Source: Ruminiclostridium herbifermentans (GTDB lineage Bacteria; Bacillota; Clostridia; Acetivibrionales; DSM-1351). From it: a DNA stretch of 64,000 bases. Within the stretch, counting starts at the first letter, position 1. The number at the start of each line of letters is the position of its first letter. Location of the stretch: assembly GCF_005473905.2 (NCBI RefSeq), contig NZ_CP061336.1, positions 3,836,501 to 3,900,500 of the forward strand, read 5' to 3'. Shown here piece by piece: positions 34,921-43,518 of the stretch. The notes under the pieces are model-generated. The model saw only the letters and a list, made by a program, of their open reading frames with translations. It had not been told where the DNA came from and ran no database searches. The position numbers and the translations under genes were made by a program.

Positions 34921-36476
34921 ATCCTTTCCCTTAGTGTGATTCCACATTTCAGAACGAAACCTATCTCTACCCTTGAGAAAACGATAATTTTTTCAACATA
35001 ATCATTAAAAAGTTGGTCATTAAAGTCACTTAACATTTCAGCCTTATTTGTAAATTTTATTAAGTTACTGACTTCCTGCACCTTTGATAATTCTCCATTT
35101 AAAGCATGAATTAAAGCTTCTTTTTGCTCCATATAGTTATTTGCTTCCATTTGCAGTTCATTGTTTTCTCGATTAAAAAGGGCAGGTTCTAGATATCCCT
35201 TCGCCATAAGCTTTACAAGCAGTTCTCTCTGTTCCGCGTTTTTTTCAATTTGCTTCTCTAATTCCTGAATTCTTGAAAGGTTATCTGAGTTGCTCATTCC
35301 ACGCAAAGCATCTAATAGTGGTTGTAGAATAAGTTTTCTGCCGAAAATCAGCTTGTTCATCATAGTAACAAATGCCGTCTTTATATCCTCATCTCGAATA
35401 AACTGCATTGAACATTCTGTTATCTGCTTTAAGTGTTTACTACAACACCAGGCTACATATTTTCTTGTGCCAGATGAATGAATTCGTCTTTTAAAGGTGC
35501 TACCACATTCCGAGCAAATAATTTTTCCGGAGAAAGAATACCGGTTTTGGTACTTATCATTACGCTTTTCTATACCCTTTTCTTTTGCCCTTTGATTTAA
35601 GGCAGCTTCTACTGCTTCAAACATTTCATGGCTGATAATTGCCTCATGGTGATTTTCTATTAAATATTTATTTTTCTCACCATAATTGGTGCGCTTATTA
35701 AATCGGGAATCTGTATAAGTTTTTTGCAGTATAGCATCCCCAGTATATTTCTCATTTTTTAATATCCCTCGAATTGTAGTAGCAGTCCAACGAGCACCTC
35801 TTTTAGTAGGTATACCCATTTGATTAAGATCATCTGCAACTTTCTGTGTACCTTTGCCCGATAATACTTCTGCGAAAATATACTTCACGATTTCTGCCTG
35901 CTCAGGGTTTACCACCATTTGACCATCAATGTTGTCATAACCAAATGGTGGGTATGAAATCTTAAAAGTTCCGTTTCGAAATCTCCTTTGAACTGCCCAT
36001 TTGTTGTTTTCCGAAATGGAAATGGACTCGCTTTCTGCAAGTCCACTTAATATAGAAAGCATCAACTCACTTTCCATTGATTGGGTATTGATATTCTCTT
36101 TCTCAAAATAGATGTAAATACCCAGGTCCAACAGTTTACGAACCATCTCTAAACAATCCGTTGTGTTTCTTGCAAACCTACTAATGGACTTTGTAATAAT
36201 TAAGTCAATCTTCTTGCTTTCGCAATCTGATAGCATTCTAAGAAGTTCTGACCGGTTTTCTTTTTTAGTCCCACTGATCCCCTCATCATAATACAAGCCA
36301 ACATATTCCCATTCTGGGTTTGCCTTTATGTAAGTCTCATAATGGGATTTTTGTGCTTCTAGGCTCACTAACTGTTCATCACTGTCCGTAGAAACACGAC
36401 AATAAGCAGCTACTCGTAATTTTGGCTTGATAATTGATGTACCCTTATTCCCGTCTATTTTTGTTATCTTTTTCAT
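34917..36476 (-). CDS. Large serine recombinase (first of three)
   Basis: 519 residues from the ATG at 36476 (AAGGAGG 6-8 nt upstream). The resolvase domain has [16 protein letters not shown] with catalytic Ser29, YDEGISGTKKEN and [18 protein letters not shown]; then GTQKVADDLNQMGIPTKRG, TATTIRGILKNEKYTGDA, zinc ribbon KIICSECGSTFKRR and a coiled coil. It shares the same design as the enzyme at 32922-34493 but differs widely in sequence. Its stop overlaps the GTG of the small recombinase-domain gene. Probably the element's integrase together with its neighbours. Confidence 0.93.
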   Translation of the reverse strand: MKKITKIDGNKGTSIIKPKLRVAAYCRVSTDSDEQLVSLEAQKSHYETYIKANPEWEYVGLYYDEGISGTKKENRSELLRMLSDCESKKIDLIITKSISRFARNTTDCLEMVRKLLDLGIYIYFEKENINTQSMESELMLSILSGLAESESISISENNKWAVQRRFRNGTFKISYPPFGYDNIDGQMVVNPEQAEIVKYIFAEVLSGKGTQKVADDLNQMGIPTKRGARWTATTIRGILKNEKYTGDAILQKTYTDSRFNKRTNYGEKNKYLIENHHEAIISHEMFEAVEAALNQRAKEKGIEKRNDKYQNRYSFSGKIICSECGSTFKRRIHSSGTRKYVAWCCSKHLKQITECSMQFIRDEDIKTAFVTMMNKLIFGRKLILQPLLDALRGMSNSDNLSRIQELEKQIEKNAEQRELLVKLMAKGYLEPALFNRENNELQMEANNYMEQKEALIHALNGELSKVQEVSNLIKFTNKAEMLSDFNDQLFNDYVEKIIVFSRVEIGFVLKCGITLRERM

Positions 36477-36528
36477 CGACTCACCTCCTTTTTGGTAGGT
36501 CACATATTACCTCTGAACGCCCAGTATA

Positions 36529-36759
36529 TCAAGGAATATCGGGCATTATCTGTGCTAACATAGGTGAGAAAGTTTCGCGGTTTAATAGCATAATTTTGTT
36601 GAACTCTTCCTTTGAAATAAGACCCTTATCAAGCATTTGATGTAATAGCTTTTCCGCCCTATAATAATCAAATTCTCTTTGAAGAGCCTCGGCACTTAGA
36701 TATTTCCTTTTTGGATTTAATAGTAGATCCTGTTTATCTGTAATTTTAGTAATCTGCAT
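36529..36759 (-). CDS. SHOCT-like small protein upstream of recombinases
   Basis: 76 residues from the ATG at 36759 (GGAGG 8 nt upstream). The segment QREFDYYRAEKLLHQMLDKGLISKEEFNKIMLLNRE is a short helical SHOCT-type motif (helix-turn with conserved Leu/Gly-Leu-Ile). Genes of this kind often stand directly upstream of clostridial large serine recombinases. The stop is 52 bp upstream of the recombinase ATG, so they share a transcript. Possible role in directionality or DNA binding is not established. Confidence 0.7.
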   Translation of the reverse strand: MQITKITDKQDLLLNPKRKYLSAEALQREFDYYRAEKLLHQMLDKGLISKEEFNKIMLLNRETFSPMLAQIMPDIP

Positions 36760-36837
36760 ATAGGTAACCTCCATTTCTACAGGTAGACCCCTGCACCTAT
36801 ATGCAAAAATCCCTAATGATTCGAACCCCTAAAGGTC

Positions 36838-36878
36838 AAAAAAAATGACCCGAAGAGCTATTACACTCCTCAGGTCAT
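36838..36878 (-). terminator. Strong terminator after the prophage lysis genes
   Basis: A 13-bp stem (ATGACCTGAGGAG with its partner, two G-T pairs, 8-nt loop) followed by a run of eight or more T on the minus strand, 12 bp downstream of the amidase stop. It ends the late operon. Confidence 0.9.
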
Positions 36879-36889
36879 AGGTAAAAGTG

Positions 36890-37591
36890 TTAATCATACT
36901 TTATAAACGCATCCGTAAAGCCAGCCTTTTTCGCTTTGGCAAGCTGGGCCTCTGCATTGGCTTTTACGGAATAAGCACCGATTTGAACGCGGTAGTATTT
37001 CTTTTTCTCTGTTTCTCCAGATTTAGCTCCTTCACTTAAGAGGCTTTTTACATCTGCACGAAATGTATCCATGCTCTTTCCATGCTTAGGAAACCAGTTT
37101 TTCGGATCACCATGATTACTTGCGATTCCTCTTTGATAGCCTTCATAATGGCCAATAATATCTTTTTCAGTTAGATTGTATAATTTGCAAAGATAAACAC
37201 AAAGCTCTACCGCTTCTTTATAAACCGCATTAAAATACGAGGCATCGGTCAATCCATCCTCGCATATTTCAAAACCAATATGTGTATCATTTGCACTTCC
37301 TCCAGCATGCCACCCTCGATGGTCCCATGGTAGAGTTTGATAGGTAGCAATTGAACCATCCTTAAGTTTTCCAATGAAAGCATGGACACAAACCTGTTTT
37401 CCATCGGGCCTATCCTGATTCCAGTGATTATTGTACTGATTTACACCTAATAAACCATCATCCGGCCCAACATATCTACGAAGATAAGGATTGTTGGCAC
37501 CGGTGCTATGAACCATGATACCTTTCGGTGTAATCTTTTTACCTGCCTTATAACAAGCATTTTCAGTCAGAATAAGTTTTCTTAGATTCAA
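36890..37591 (-). CDS. Phage endolysin: N-acetylmuramoyl-L-alanine amidase with SPOR domain
   Basis: 233 residues, TTG start overlapping the holin stop (TTGA). Amidase_2-type zinc amidase: GIMVHSTGANNPY (first His), WHAGGSANDTHIGFEICED, and GHYEGYQRGIASNHGDPKNWFP (zinc-binding His and catalytic region). The C-terminal KKYYRVQIGAYSVKANAEAQLAKAKKAG is a SPOR-type peptidoglycan-binding domain. It cleaves the bond between muramic acid and peptide in the cell wall. Together with the holin it releases phage progeny. Confidence 0.95.
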   Translation of the reverse strand: MNLRKLILTENACYKAGKKITPKGIMVHSTGANNPYLRRYVGPDDGLLGVNQYNNHWNQDRPDGKQVCVHAFIGKLKDGSIATYQTLPWDHRGWHAGGSANDTHIGFEICEDGLTDASYFNAVYKEAVELCVYLCKLYNLTEKDIIGHYEGYQRGIASNHGDPKNWFPKHGKSMDTFRADVKSLLSEGAKSGETEKKKYYRVQIGAYSVKANAEAQLAKAKKAGFTDAFIKYD

Positions 37592-37998
37592 TATTCCTTA
37601 CCTCCTTTATTATGCAACTGAACAAGGATATCTTTTAATTTTTCTGGTATTGGTAGTCCTAATCGACCAGCATTTTCTAGCATAGATACACCTTCATTGG
37701 AGCAATAGAAAAAGATGATAGCAGTCCGAAGCACGCTCCCATCTCCGATCAGATTTGTATCAATCAAATGTCCAACTCCAACTAGAATAAAAATAAGTAC
37801 TTTTTTGAATATGCCCTTAAACCCTATTTCACTTGATAGTTTCTTTTCAACAATGGCACACATGACACCGGTGATATAATCAGCCACCATTAATGCCACT
37901 AATGCATATAAAAATCCATCAAAACCTCCTAAAAACCATCCTAAAAGTCCACCAAGTACAGTAAACGCAGTTTGTATCCAACTCCAAATTTCCTTCAT
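37588..37998 (-). CDS. Phage holin (toxin-secretion/lysis holin family)
   Basis: 136 residues from the ATG at 37998 (AAGGAGG upstream). Two hydrophobic hairpins: WIQTAFTVLGGLLGWFLGGFD and FLYALVALMVADYITGVMCAIVE, then IFKKVLIFILVGVGHLIDTNL. The motif ADYITGV followed by a lysine-rich cytosolic loop is usual for the phage holin 4 family. It makes membrane holes so the amidase reaches the wall. It overlaps the amidase gene by 4 bp. Confidence 0.9.
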   Translation of the reverse strand: MKEIWSWIQTAFTVLGGLLGWFLGGFDGFLYALVALMVADYITGVMCAIVEKKLSSEIGFKGIFKKVLIFILVGVGHLIDTNLIGDGSVLRTAIIFFYCSNEGVSMLENAGRLGLPIPEKLKDILVQLHNKGGKEY

Positions 37999-38034
37999 TA
38001 TTTTTACCTCCTTCATGATTGGTGCATATATAAA

Positions 38035-38064
38035 AAGAGTGTCTGCATTATCGCAAACACTCTT
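38035..38064 (-). terminator. Terminator between tail hydrolase and holin genes
   Basis: AAGAGTGT(T)TGC and GCA(G)ACACTCTT with a 6-nt loop, followed on the minus strand by a short T run. It may lower expression of the lysis genes relative to the tail genes. Confidence 0.65.
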
Positions 38065-38079
38065 GGTTCAGTGTGTTAA

Positions 38080-40551
38080 TTATATTTGTTTAGGTAAGGC
38101 TTCCCATAACCTCATATCCTCCTGTCCCAGAGACCATATCGCAATCCCCCTAAGCTTCCATCGATACGCTGCCTCATTTGCCCAATAGACTAGGCTATCC
38201 ACGTCTTGGTAGTAAAGAATTGAGAAGCCATCAGCATCCCCGAGAAATAGGCGTGAAATCCATACATTAATGTCCTTAGGCACAATCTTTACTGAATAGT
38301 CATTTCCACAGACCAATGATAAAAGCTCTGAGTGAAAAAAATCATAATCCATGGAAATATCCTGACTTCTTGTTGAAGCTTCCTCCACATCACTGTTAAC
38401 TGTAAAAACCTGAAACTCACTATCCCATGTAACACCAGTTCTTTCTAGTCTCCCATACTCCGTTCTAGTTCCATCTGGGAAGATTACATCAAATCTTTCA
38501 TAAGGTTCATAAGTCCAGGCATCTCCTAATCTTATTAATTCACATAGAATACGTCCATCCGATTGAATTCCGGCATAACCACCTGAATAACCATCAAGCG
38601 ACGCTGTGAATCGCAAAATACTACTTGCTCCAGAATAAACCCTTACAGAATTACTACGTATCCTCATTTCAATGGTGTACATTCTTGGATTTGAGCGAAG
38701 ATCTGATGATGGAGTTTTAGAAATTTCGGTTGCATAGCTTCCGATTAGAGTAGAACCATTATATAGTTCAATACGCTGTGAATTAATATTTAAACAGCAA
38801 AAGAGTTCTCCACAAAAAATGCCAGCTCGACCACTTCCATCTGAAGGAAAAGCTAATCTCGCTCTTAAATGAACATCTGAGAAACCATTATATTTCCACG
38901 CCAACCTCCCATGTCCATCAAGCTGTGAATAAGGGCGAGTAGCTGGATCATTCTTGTTCTGCCACACCTCCCACTCTCCGCTTAATGTTGTCCAATAGCT
39001 GGATGGAAGCGGATTTTCATCTCGAAAGTCCTCATACCAAATTAGTGCTGAATCAGGCTTTCTACGAAGTACTTCCGTTGTCAATTTAAATCCTCGATCG
39101 GGCTGAACCATTAAACCGTTCACATCTTTAAACTGGCGAGGGGATAACATGAAGTCAGCCTCTCCAGCAGAAGGCTCTTCACTAAAGCTTGAACATACCC
39201 GAAATCCATAGAACTGTACTCCTGTTACTGAGGAACTAACTGTGACAGTATGAGTTCCAGCTGAAAGATATACACTCGAAGCCAAAGAGCTCCAGCAAGT
39301 TGTTCTCCAATATGGCCACCATAACCTACTCTCACTAAATACCTTATTTATTCCGTCAAGCGAAACATGGATAGTATTCTTGTCCCAAAAAGGAAAAGAA
39401 AAGCGAATAGCTACATCATAAAAACCAGCAGATTCTATTTCAAATTCGTAGGTGGCTTCACCTTCATCTCCAAGTGTAATAAATTGAGATGAAACTGATA
39501 CATTACCAAAATAATTATCAGGTGTTCCACCACTACGGTCTATAAAGATTGTGCCAAATTCAGTTTTTTGTTGCTTACTATAGGCGGTCAAATATCTGCG
39601 ACGACTATAGGATTCCTCAAGTAATGGGTATGTTCTTGAAACAGCATCCCAGCCTTCCATGTAGTCATACACATGTGGTAACGCCCAAGGAACCTTATCA
39701 TAATCATCCCAATACGCAATGATTGGAATCATTGGTTGAGGTGGCCCGTCATCAGTAAAGTTATATCCTCCTGTCATCCAAAGCTTTGCTGCATAATAAG
39801 TGTTTGAAATCCCACGATATGTTATTCCAAGGTTCTCTGGTGTATCATGTATCCTCCAGTTCCAGCCATAGGCGGGCAATCCCAAAAATATTTTTTCAGG
39901 ATTCATAACCCGAACAGCATAATCATAAATACCTTCCAACCAATCCCTCGGAGAAACCGGTCCCGGAGCAGAACCAGCCCATGCCATGCCATAACTCATA
40001 ATCGCTGCCGTATCACAGTACGGATTTAAGTCTTCATAGACACACCAATTTTCGCCACCAACCGAGCCTTGTACTCCCGTCATTCCTGGTAAACAAATAT
40101 TAACGAGTTTAGAAGAATCATAGGCTTTGACAGTATTATATATGTCACGAAATAGGGCATTGGCAGCATCCTTGTTCTCGTAGCCACCTCCACGTTCCAA
40201 GTCTATATCAACCCCTGCACACCATGGATACTTTTCCATAATGCGAATGATCTCAGTAAGAAATTTATCCTTCGCACCACTGGTATTATTTCTAAGGGCA
40301 GTAAAAATAGAAGCTGTACCATGATTCATAATAGTCAGTAGCCATTTGATATGAGGCCAACGGTTAATATAGGTAAGCATACTGGATATGCTTGTTCCTG
40401 TTTCTGTTATTGTCCCGGTGATATCCACTTCAAAAGTAAAAATACCCACCGTATCAATTCGATCACCATAGTCTCGTAATGCTTGATACATGCGGGTATT
40501 CCCCATGAAACTCCAGACCATACAACGCTTACCTTTTAAATAGTCAATCAA
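38080..40551 (-). CDS. Tail-associated GH18-type glycoside hydrolase with a large inserted region
   Basis: 823 residues. Residues 1-290 form most of a GH18 barrel: the DxDxE motif GVDIDLERGGG at 115-119, a later IMSYGMAWAGSAPGP and IFLGLPAYGWNW. Then about 450 residues of beta-rich, carbohydrate-binding-like sequence (including KTEFGTIFIDRSGGTPDN, VSLDGINKVFSES and HLRARLAFPSDGSGRAGIFCGE). The last ~50 residues (FSILYYQDVDSLVYWANEAAY, LRGIAIWSLGQEDMRLWEALP) look like the final strand and helix of GH18 cell-wall enzymes, so the extra domains appear nested inside the barrel. The start overlaps the upstream stop (TTGA). Likely degrades the host wall during infection. Confidence 0.8.
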   Translation of the reverse strand: MIDYLKGKRCMVWSFMGNTRMYQALRDYGDRIDTVGIFTFEVDITGTITETGTSISSMLTYINRWPHIKWLLTIMNHGTASIFTALRNNTSGAKDKFLTEIIRIMEKYPWCAGVDIDLERGGGYENKDAANALFRDIYNTVKAYDSSKLVNICLPGMTGVQGSVGGENWCVYEDLNPYCDTAAIMSYGMAWAGSAPGPVSPRDWLEGIYDYAVRVMNPEKIFLGLPAYGWNWRIHDTPENLGITYRGISNTYYAAKLWMTGGYNFTDDGPPQPMIPIIAYWDDYDKVPWALPHVYDYMEGWDAVSRTYPLLEESYSRRRYLTAYSKQQKTEFGTIFIDRSGGTPDNYFGNVSVSSQFITLGDEGEATYEFEIESAGFYDVAIRFSFPFWDKNTIHVSLDGINKVFSESRLWWPYWRTTCWSSLASSVYLSAGTHTVTVSSSVTGVQFYGFRVCSSFSEEPSAGEADFMLSPRQFKDVNGLMVQPDRGFKLTTEVLRRKPDSALIWYEDFRDENPLPSSYWTTLSGEWEVWQNKNDPATRPYSQLDGHGRLAWKYNGFSDVHLRARLAFPSDGSGRAGIFCGELFCCLNINSQRIELYNGSTLIGSYATEISKTPSSDLRSNPRMYTIEMRIRSNSVRVYSGASSILRFTASLDGYSGGYAGIQSDGRILCELIRLGDAWTYEPYERFDVIFPDGTRTEYGRLERTGVTWDSEFQVFTVNSDVEEASTRSQDISMDYDFFHSELLSLVCGNDYSVKIVPKDINVWISRLFLGDADGFSILYYQDVDSLVYWANEAAYRWKLRGIAIWSLGQEDMRLWEALPKQI

Positions 40552-41129
40552 AGGCGCTCACTTCCTTCCTGCATTTCTTGAAACTCAAATAATACCCGGG
40601 CTGATTTTCTGTCTTCTAGCTTTATCACATGTTTGCTATCACCGGATGCTGTATATTGAAAAAAACCTTCCTTATCAGTTGGGTTTCCGTTCTTTAAACA
40701 CTGCCTAGTTGATGCTAGTAGCGAAAAGGTATCACCTGGACTAACTGCCTCATTAAATATCACCTTGTGCGCCCCTGCTCCTTGAGACAATTGGATACTG
40801 CCTGCAGCCATATTTTGGTTGGGATAAATATGACAGTCAAGGCCAGCGGAAGTTGAACCCAGATTGAAGAGAATAATCGTCTCTCCGCTTCGAACTACTC
40901 CATTATAAAAGCGAACAGGAACAATTGTCTCATTCTCTCGATATTTTTGCAGCATGCTCTCTGTGTTAGTTGTATAACCAGTAAGGTGATTTCCTTCCTG
41001 TGCTTGAATATCAGTAAAATATACCGTACCTGTACAATCTTCAAGAAGTAAATTCACTGTTACGCTTACTACTCGTTTATCCTCTTTACAATGAATCGTC
41101 TCGGTAAATCTGGTAAATGCAACTGACAT
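40548..41129 (-). CDS. Phage tail/baseplate-associated protein (unknown)
   Basis: 193 residues from the ATG at 41129 (AGGTGG upstream). The first ~50 residues (RVVSVTVNLLLEDCTGTVYFTDIQAQEGNHLTGY) resemble the whole 64-residue gene product at 41139-41333, so the module is duplicated. The remaining residues are a beta-rich domain. The position between tail endopeptidase and tail hydrolase suggests a receptor-binding or baseplate component. No family name can be given with confidence. Confidence 0.6.
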   Translation of the reverse strand: MSVAFTRFTETIHCKEDKRVVSVTVNLLLEDCTGTVYFTDIQAQEGNHLTGYTTNTESMLQKYRENETIVPVRFYNGVVRSGETIILFNLGSTSAGLDCHIYPNQNMAAGSIQLSQGAGAHKVIFNEAVSPGDTFSLLASTRQCLKNGNPTDKEGFFQYTASGDSKHVIKLEDRKSARVLFEFQEMQEGSERL

Positions 41130-41138
41130 TTGCACCAC

Positions 41139-41333
41139 CTACCCATCCAGCGTCCATTGTATTTCTGACACATGACCAACCCAGCCCGTAGCAACAGAGC
41201 CACCTTGCAAAAGCATATCCGTAAAGAATACCTCACCAGTACAATCAGTAATGAAAAGACGGATGGTAAGCGACTTTATCTTGCCAAAACCTCTCGGTGT
41301 AATAGCATGAGCTGTCTGTGAAAAATAAGCCAT
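41139..41333 (-). CDS. Small phage tail-region protein, paralogous to N-terminus of the next gene
   Basis: 64 residues with KIKSLTIRLFITDCTGEVFF and TDMLLQGGSVATGWVGHVSE; shared with the downstream protein is the pattern L-(F/L)-x-x-DCTG-x-V-x-FTD-(I/M)-x-x-Q. It starts 15 bp after the true end of the interrupted endopeptidase gene (stop 41349-41351), with GGAGG upstream. Likely a small baseplate or head-on-tail-fibre module. Confidence 0.6.
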   Translation of the reverse strand: MAYFSQTAHAITPRGFGKIKSLTIRLFITDCTGEVFFTDMLLQGGSVATGWVGHVSEIQWTLDG

Positions 41334-41480
41334 ATCGCTACCTCCTTCCTAATAGAGATCAATAAACCTAGTTTCTGTCGAACCGTCCTCATATATAAAG
41401 TTATAATTAATAATGTACAAATAATATTAAATAAAAATGTACAAATGGTATGATTACAGGGTACAAAAGGAGGTACCCTA

Positions 41481-42773
41481 ATGATTATCAAAAGTAGTAT
41501 CATAACAGATTTAAATATTCAAACTGTCAAGGATCTTTATAAGTTAAAACCATTTATGGAGGATACAACATTGAAAGTTAATAAAAGCCAGATCGCAAGG
41601 GAACTTGATGTCGATAGGCGTACAGTTGATAAATACATTAATGGCTTTCATAAGGCCAAATCCAGAGAATGCGTGAATTGTATCACTGCTTACTATGACA
41701 TTATTGCAGAGCTTCTATCTGATAACAGCCAGCAGATATTTTATTACAGAAGAGTTTTATGGCAATACCTAGTAGACAATCATTCTTATGAAGGGTCTTA
41801 TGTGAATTTCTGCTACTATCTAAGAAAATATCCTGAACTAGACTCATATTTCAAAAAAAGCAGACCTTCAAACGCAAATAACGTAACCATACGTTATGAA
41901 ACAGGAATGGGTCAACAAGCACAACTAGACTGGAAAGAGTCTATACGATTTACTCTTTCAACAGGTGAAATAATAGAAGTAAACATATTTGTATTATTGC
42001 TGTCATATTCACGTTTTAGAGTGTACAGGGTATCTCTATCAAAAACACAGGATATATTATTTTCATTCCTTGATGATGCGTTTAACACGTTTGGAGGTGT
42101 TCCAAGTGTGATTGTCACCGATAATATGAAAACAGTTATGGATGAGCCAAGAACAGAGTATACAGAAGGGAAAATAAATATAAAATTTAAGCAGTTTGCG
42201 GATGATTATGGTTTTAAGGTGCACCCTTGTATTGCAGGAAGACCAAGAACAAAAGCCAAAGTAGAAGCACCAATGAAACTACTTGATGAGATAAGAGCCT
42301 ACAATGGAAAACTTGATTACAAGGAACTTAATGAGTTGGTCACACGAATAAATAACAGAGTAAACATGCAGGTAAATCAAGGTACAGGTCGTATTCCATT
42401 AATGTATTTCAACAAGGAAAAAGCTTTCTTAGGAAGCTTACCAGCCTATACCATAAGAAAGCCTTATCAAATAACTCCACATAAAGTAAAAGTTAATTCA
42501 TCCAGCATGTTCAACCATAATGGATGCCAGTATTCTGTACCACCAGAATACGTTGGAAAAACTCTTACTTTACAAGTGTATGATGGTTACATACATGTTT
42601 ATTATAACATAGAATTAATAACTATCCATACCCTTAGTAAAAAGAAACTTAATTACCTTAATGAACACTATACTGCTATAGCAAGAAAATCGCATGCATT
42701 TAAGGAAGAAAATATAAATGAGCGGGCAAAAGAAAACTTACAGGTTATAGGAGAAGTATACAGTTATGAATAA
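41481..42773 (+). CDS. istA: IS21-family transposase IstA
   Basis: 430 residues, AAGGAGG 6 nt upstream. An N-terminal helix-turn-helix (KVNKSQIARELDVDRRTVDKYI) and a DDE integrase core: QQAQLDWKES (first Asp, about residue 151), VIVTDNMKT (second Asp) and KAKVEAPMKLL (Glu), followed by a C-terminal beta domain. It catalyses strand transfer of the element. Its stop overlaps the istB start by 8 bp. Both flanks in the gene are intact, so it should be functional. Confidence 0.95.
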   Translation: MIIKSSIITDLNIQTVKDLYKLKPFMEDTTLKVNKSQIARELDVDRRTVDKYINGFHKAKSRECVNCITAYYDIIAELLSDNSQQIFYYRRVLWQYLVDNHSYEGSYVNFCYYLRKYPELDSYFKKSRPSNANNVTIRYETGMGQQAQLDWKESIRFTLSTGEIIEVNIFVLLLSYSRFRVYRVSLSKTQDILFSFLDDAFNTFGGVPSVIVTDNMKTVMDEPRTEYTEGKINIKFKQFADDYGFKVHPCIAGRPRTKAKVEAPMKLLDEIRAYNGKLDYKELNELVTRINNRVNMQVNQGTGRIPLMYFNKEKAFLGSLPAYTIRKPYQITPHKVKVNSSSMFNHNGCQYSVPPEYVGKTLTLQVYDGYIHVYYNIELITIHTLSKKKLNYLNEHYTAIARKSHAFKEENINERAKENLQVIGEVYSYE

Positions 42774-43518
42774 CAGTACATACAAACAGTTATGCAGGAA
42801 TATGGAGATTCTTGGCCTTGGGCAAATGGTAATTCATCTTGATGAAATATCTAATTTTGTGACATCCAACAATCTTTCGTTTACAGAAGGACTACTGAGA
42901 CTTAGTAATTACGAAGTTGATTTTAAGGAGGCCAAAGCATCTAGATCTATGATTAAAGCAGCAGCATTTCCTTTTGTAAAGGAATTGAAAGATTATGATT
43001 TCAATTTTCAGCCGTCAGTAAATCAGCAAGAAATACAAGAACTTTGCACGCTTGGTTTTCTTGAAAGAAATGAGAATATAGTATTTCTTGGTCCAAGTGG
43101 TGTTGGAAAGACTCATCTGGCAACATCAATAGGAATAGCTGCAGCAAAGAAACGTACTAGCACATATTTTATCAAATGTCATGATTTATTGCAGCAACTA
43201 AAGAAAGCAAAACTGGAAAACAGACTTGATGTAAGACTCAGACACTTCTGCCATTACAGACTACTTATCATTGATGAACTTGGCTACTTACCCATTGATA
43301 AAGAAGATTCTAATATGTTTTTTCAGCTTATAGATATGAGATATGAGAGAAAAAGTACCATTCTTACAACAAACATGAATTTCAACGAATGGGATGGTGT
43401 ATTCTATGACGCAGTTGTAGCCAATGCAATACTTGACAGGGTATTGCACCATGCACATGTAATATCTATATCTGGAAAGTCATACAGATTAAAGGATCAT
43501 ATGAAGCAAGGAGAATAG
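42766..43518 (+). CDS. istB: IS21-family helper ATPase IstB
   Basis: 250 residues. Walker A FLGPSGVGKTHLATSIG (about residues 104-120), Walker B LLIIDELGYLP, and TTNMNFNEW sensor region, as in DnaC-like AAA+ helper ATPases of IS21. Known role: shapes target DNA and activates IstA. The start lies inside the end of istA (translational coupling), and the stop is 50 bp from the right end of the element. Confidence 0.95.
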   Translation: MNNSTYKQLCRNMEILGLGQMVIHLDEISNFVTSNNLSFTEGLLRLSNYEVDFKEAKASRSMIKAAAFPFVKELKDYDFNFQPSVNQQEIQELCTLGFLERNENIVFLGPSGVGKTHLATSIGIAAAKKRTSTYFIKCHDLLQQLKKAKLENRLDVRLRHFCHYRLLIIDELGYLPIDKEDSNMFFQLIDMRYERKSTILTTNMNFNEWDGVFYDAVVANAILDRVLHHAHVISISGKSYRLKDHMKQGE

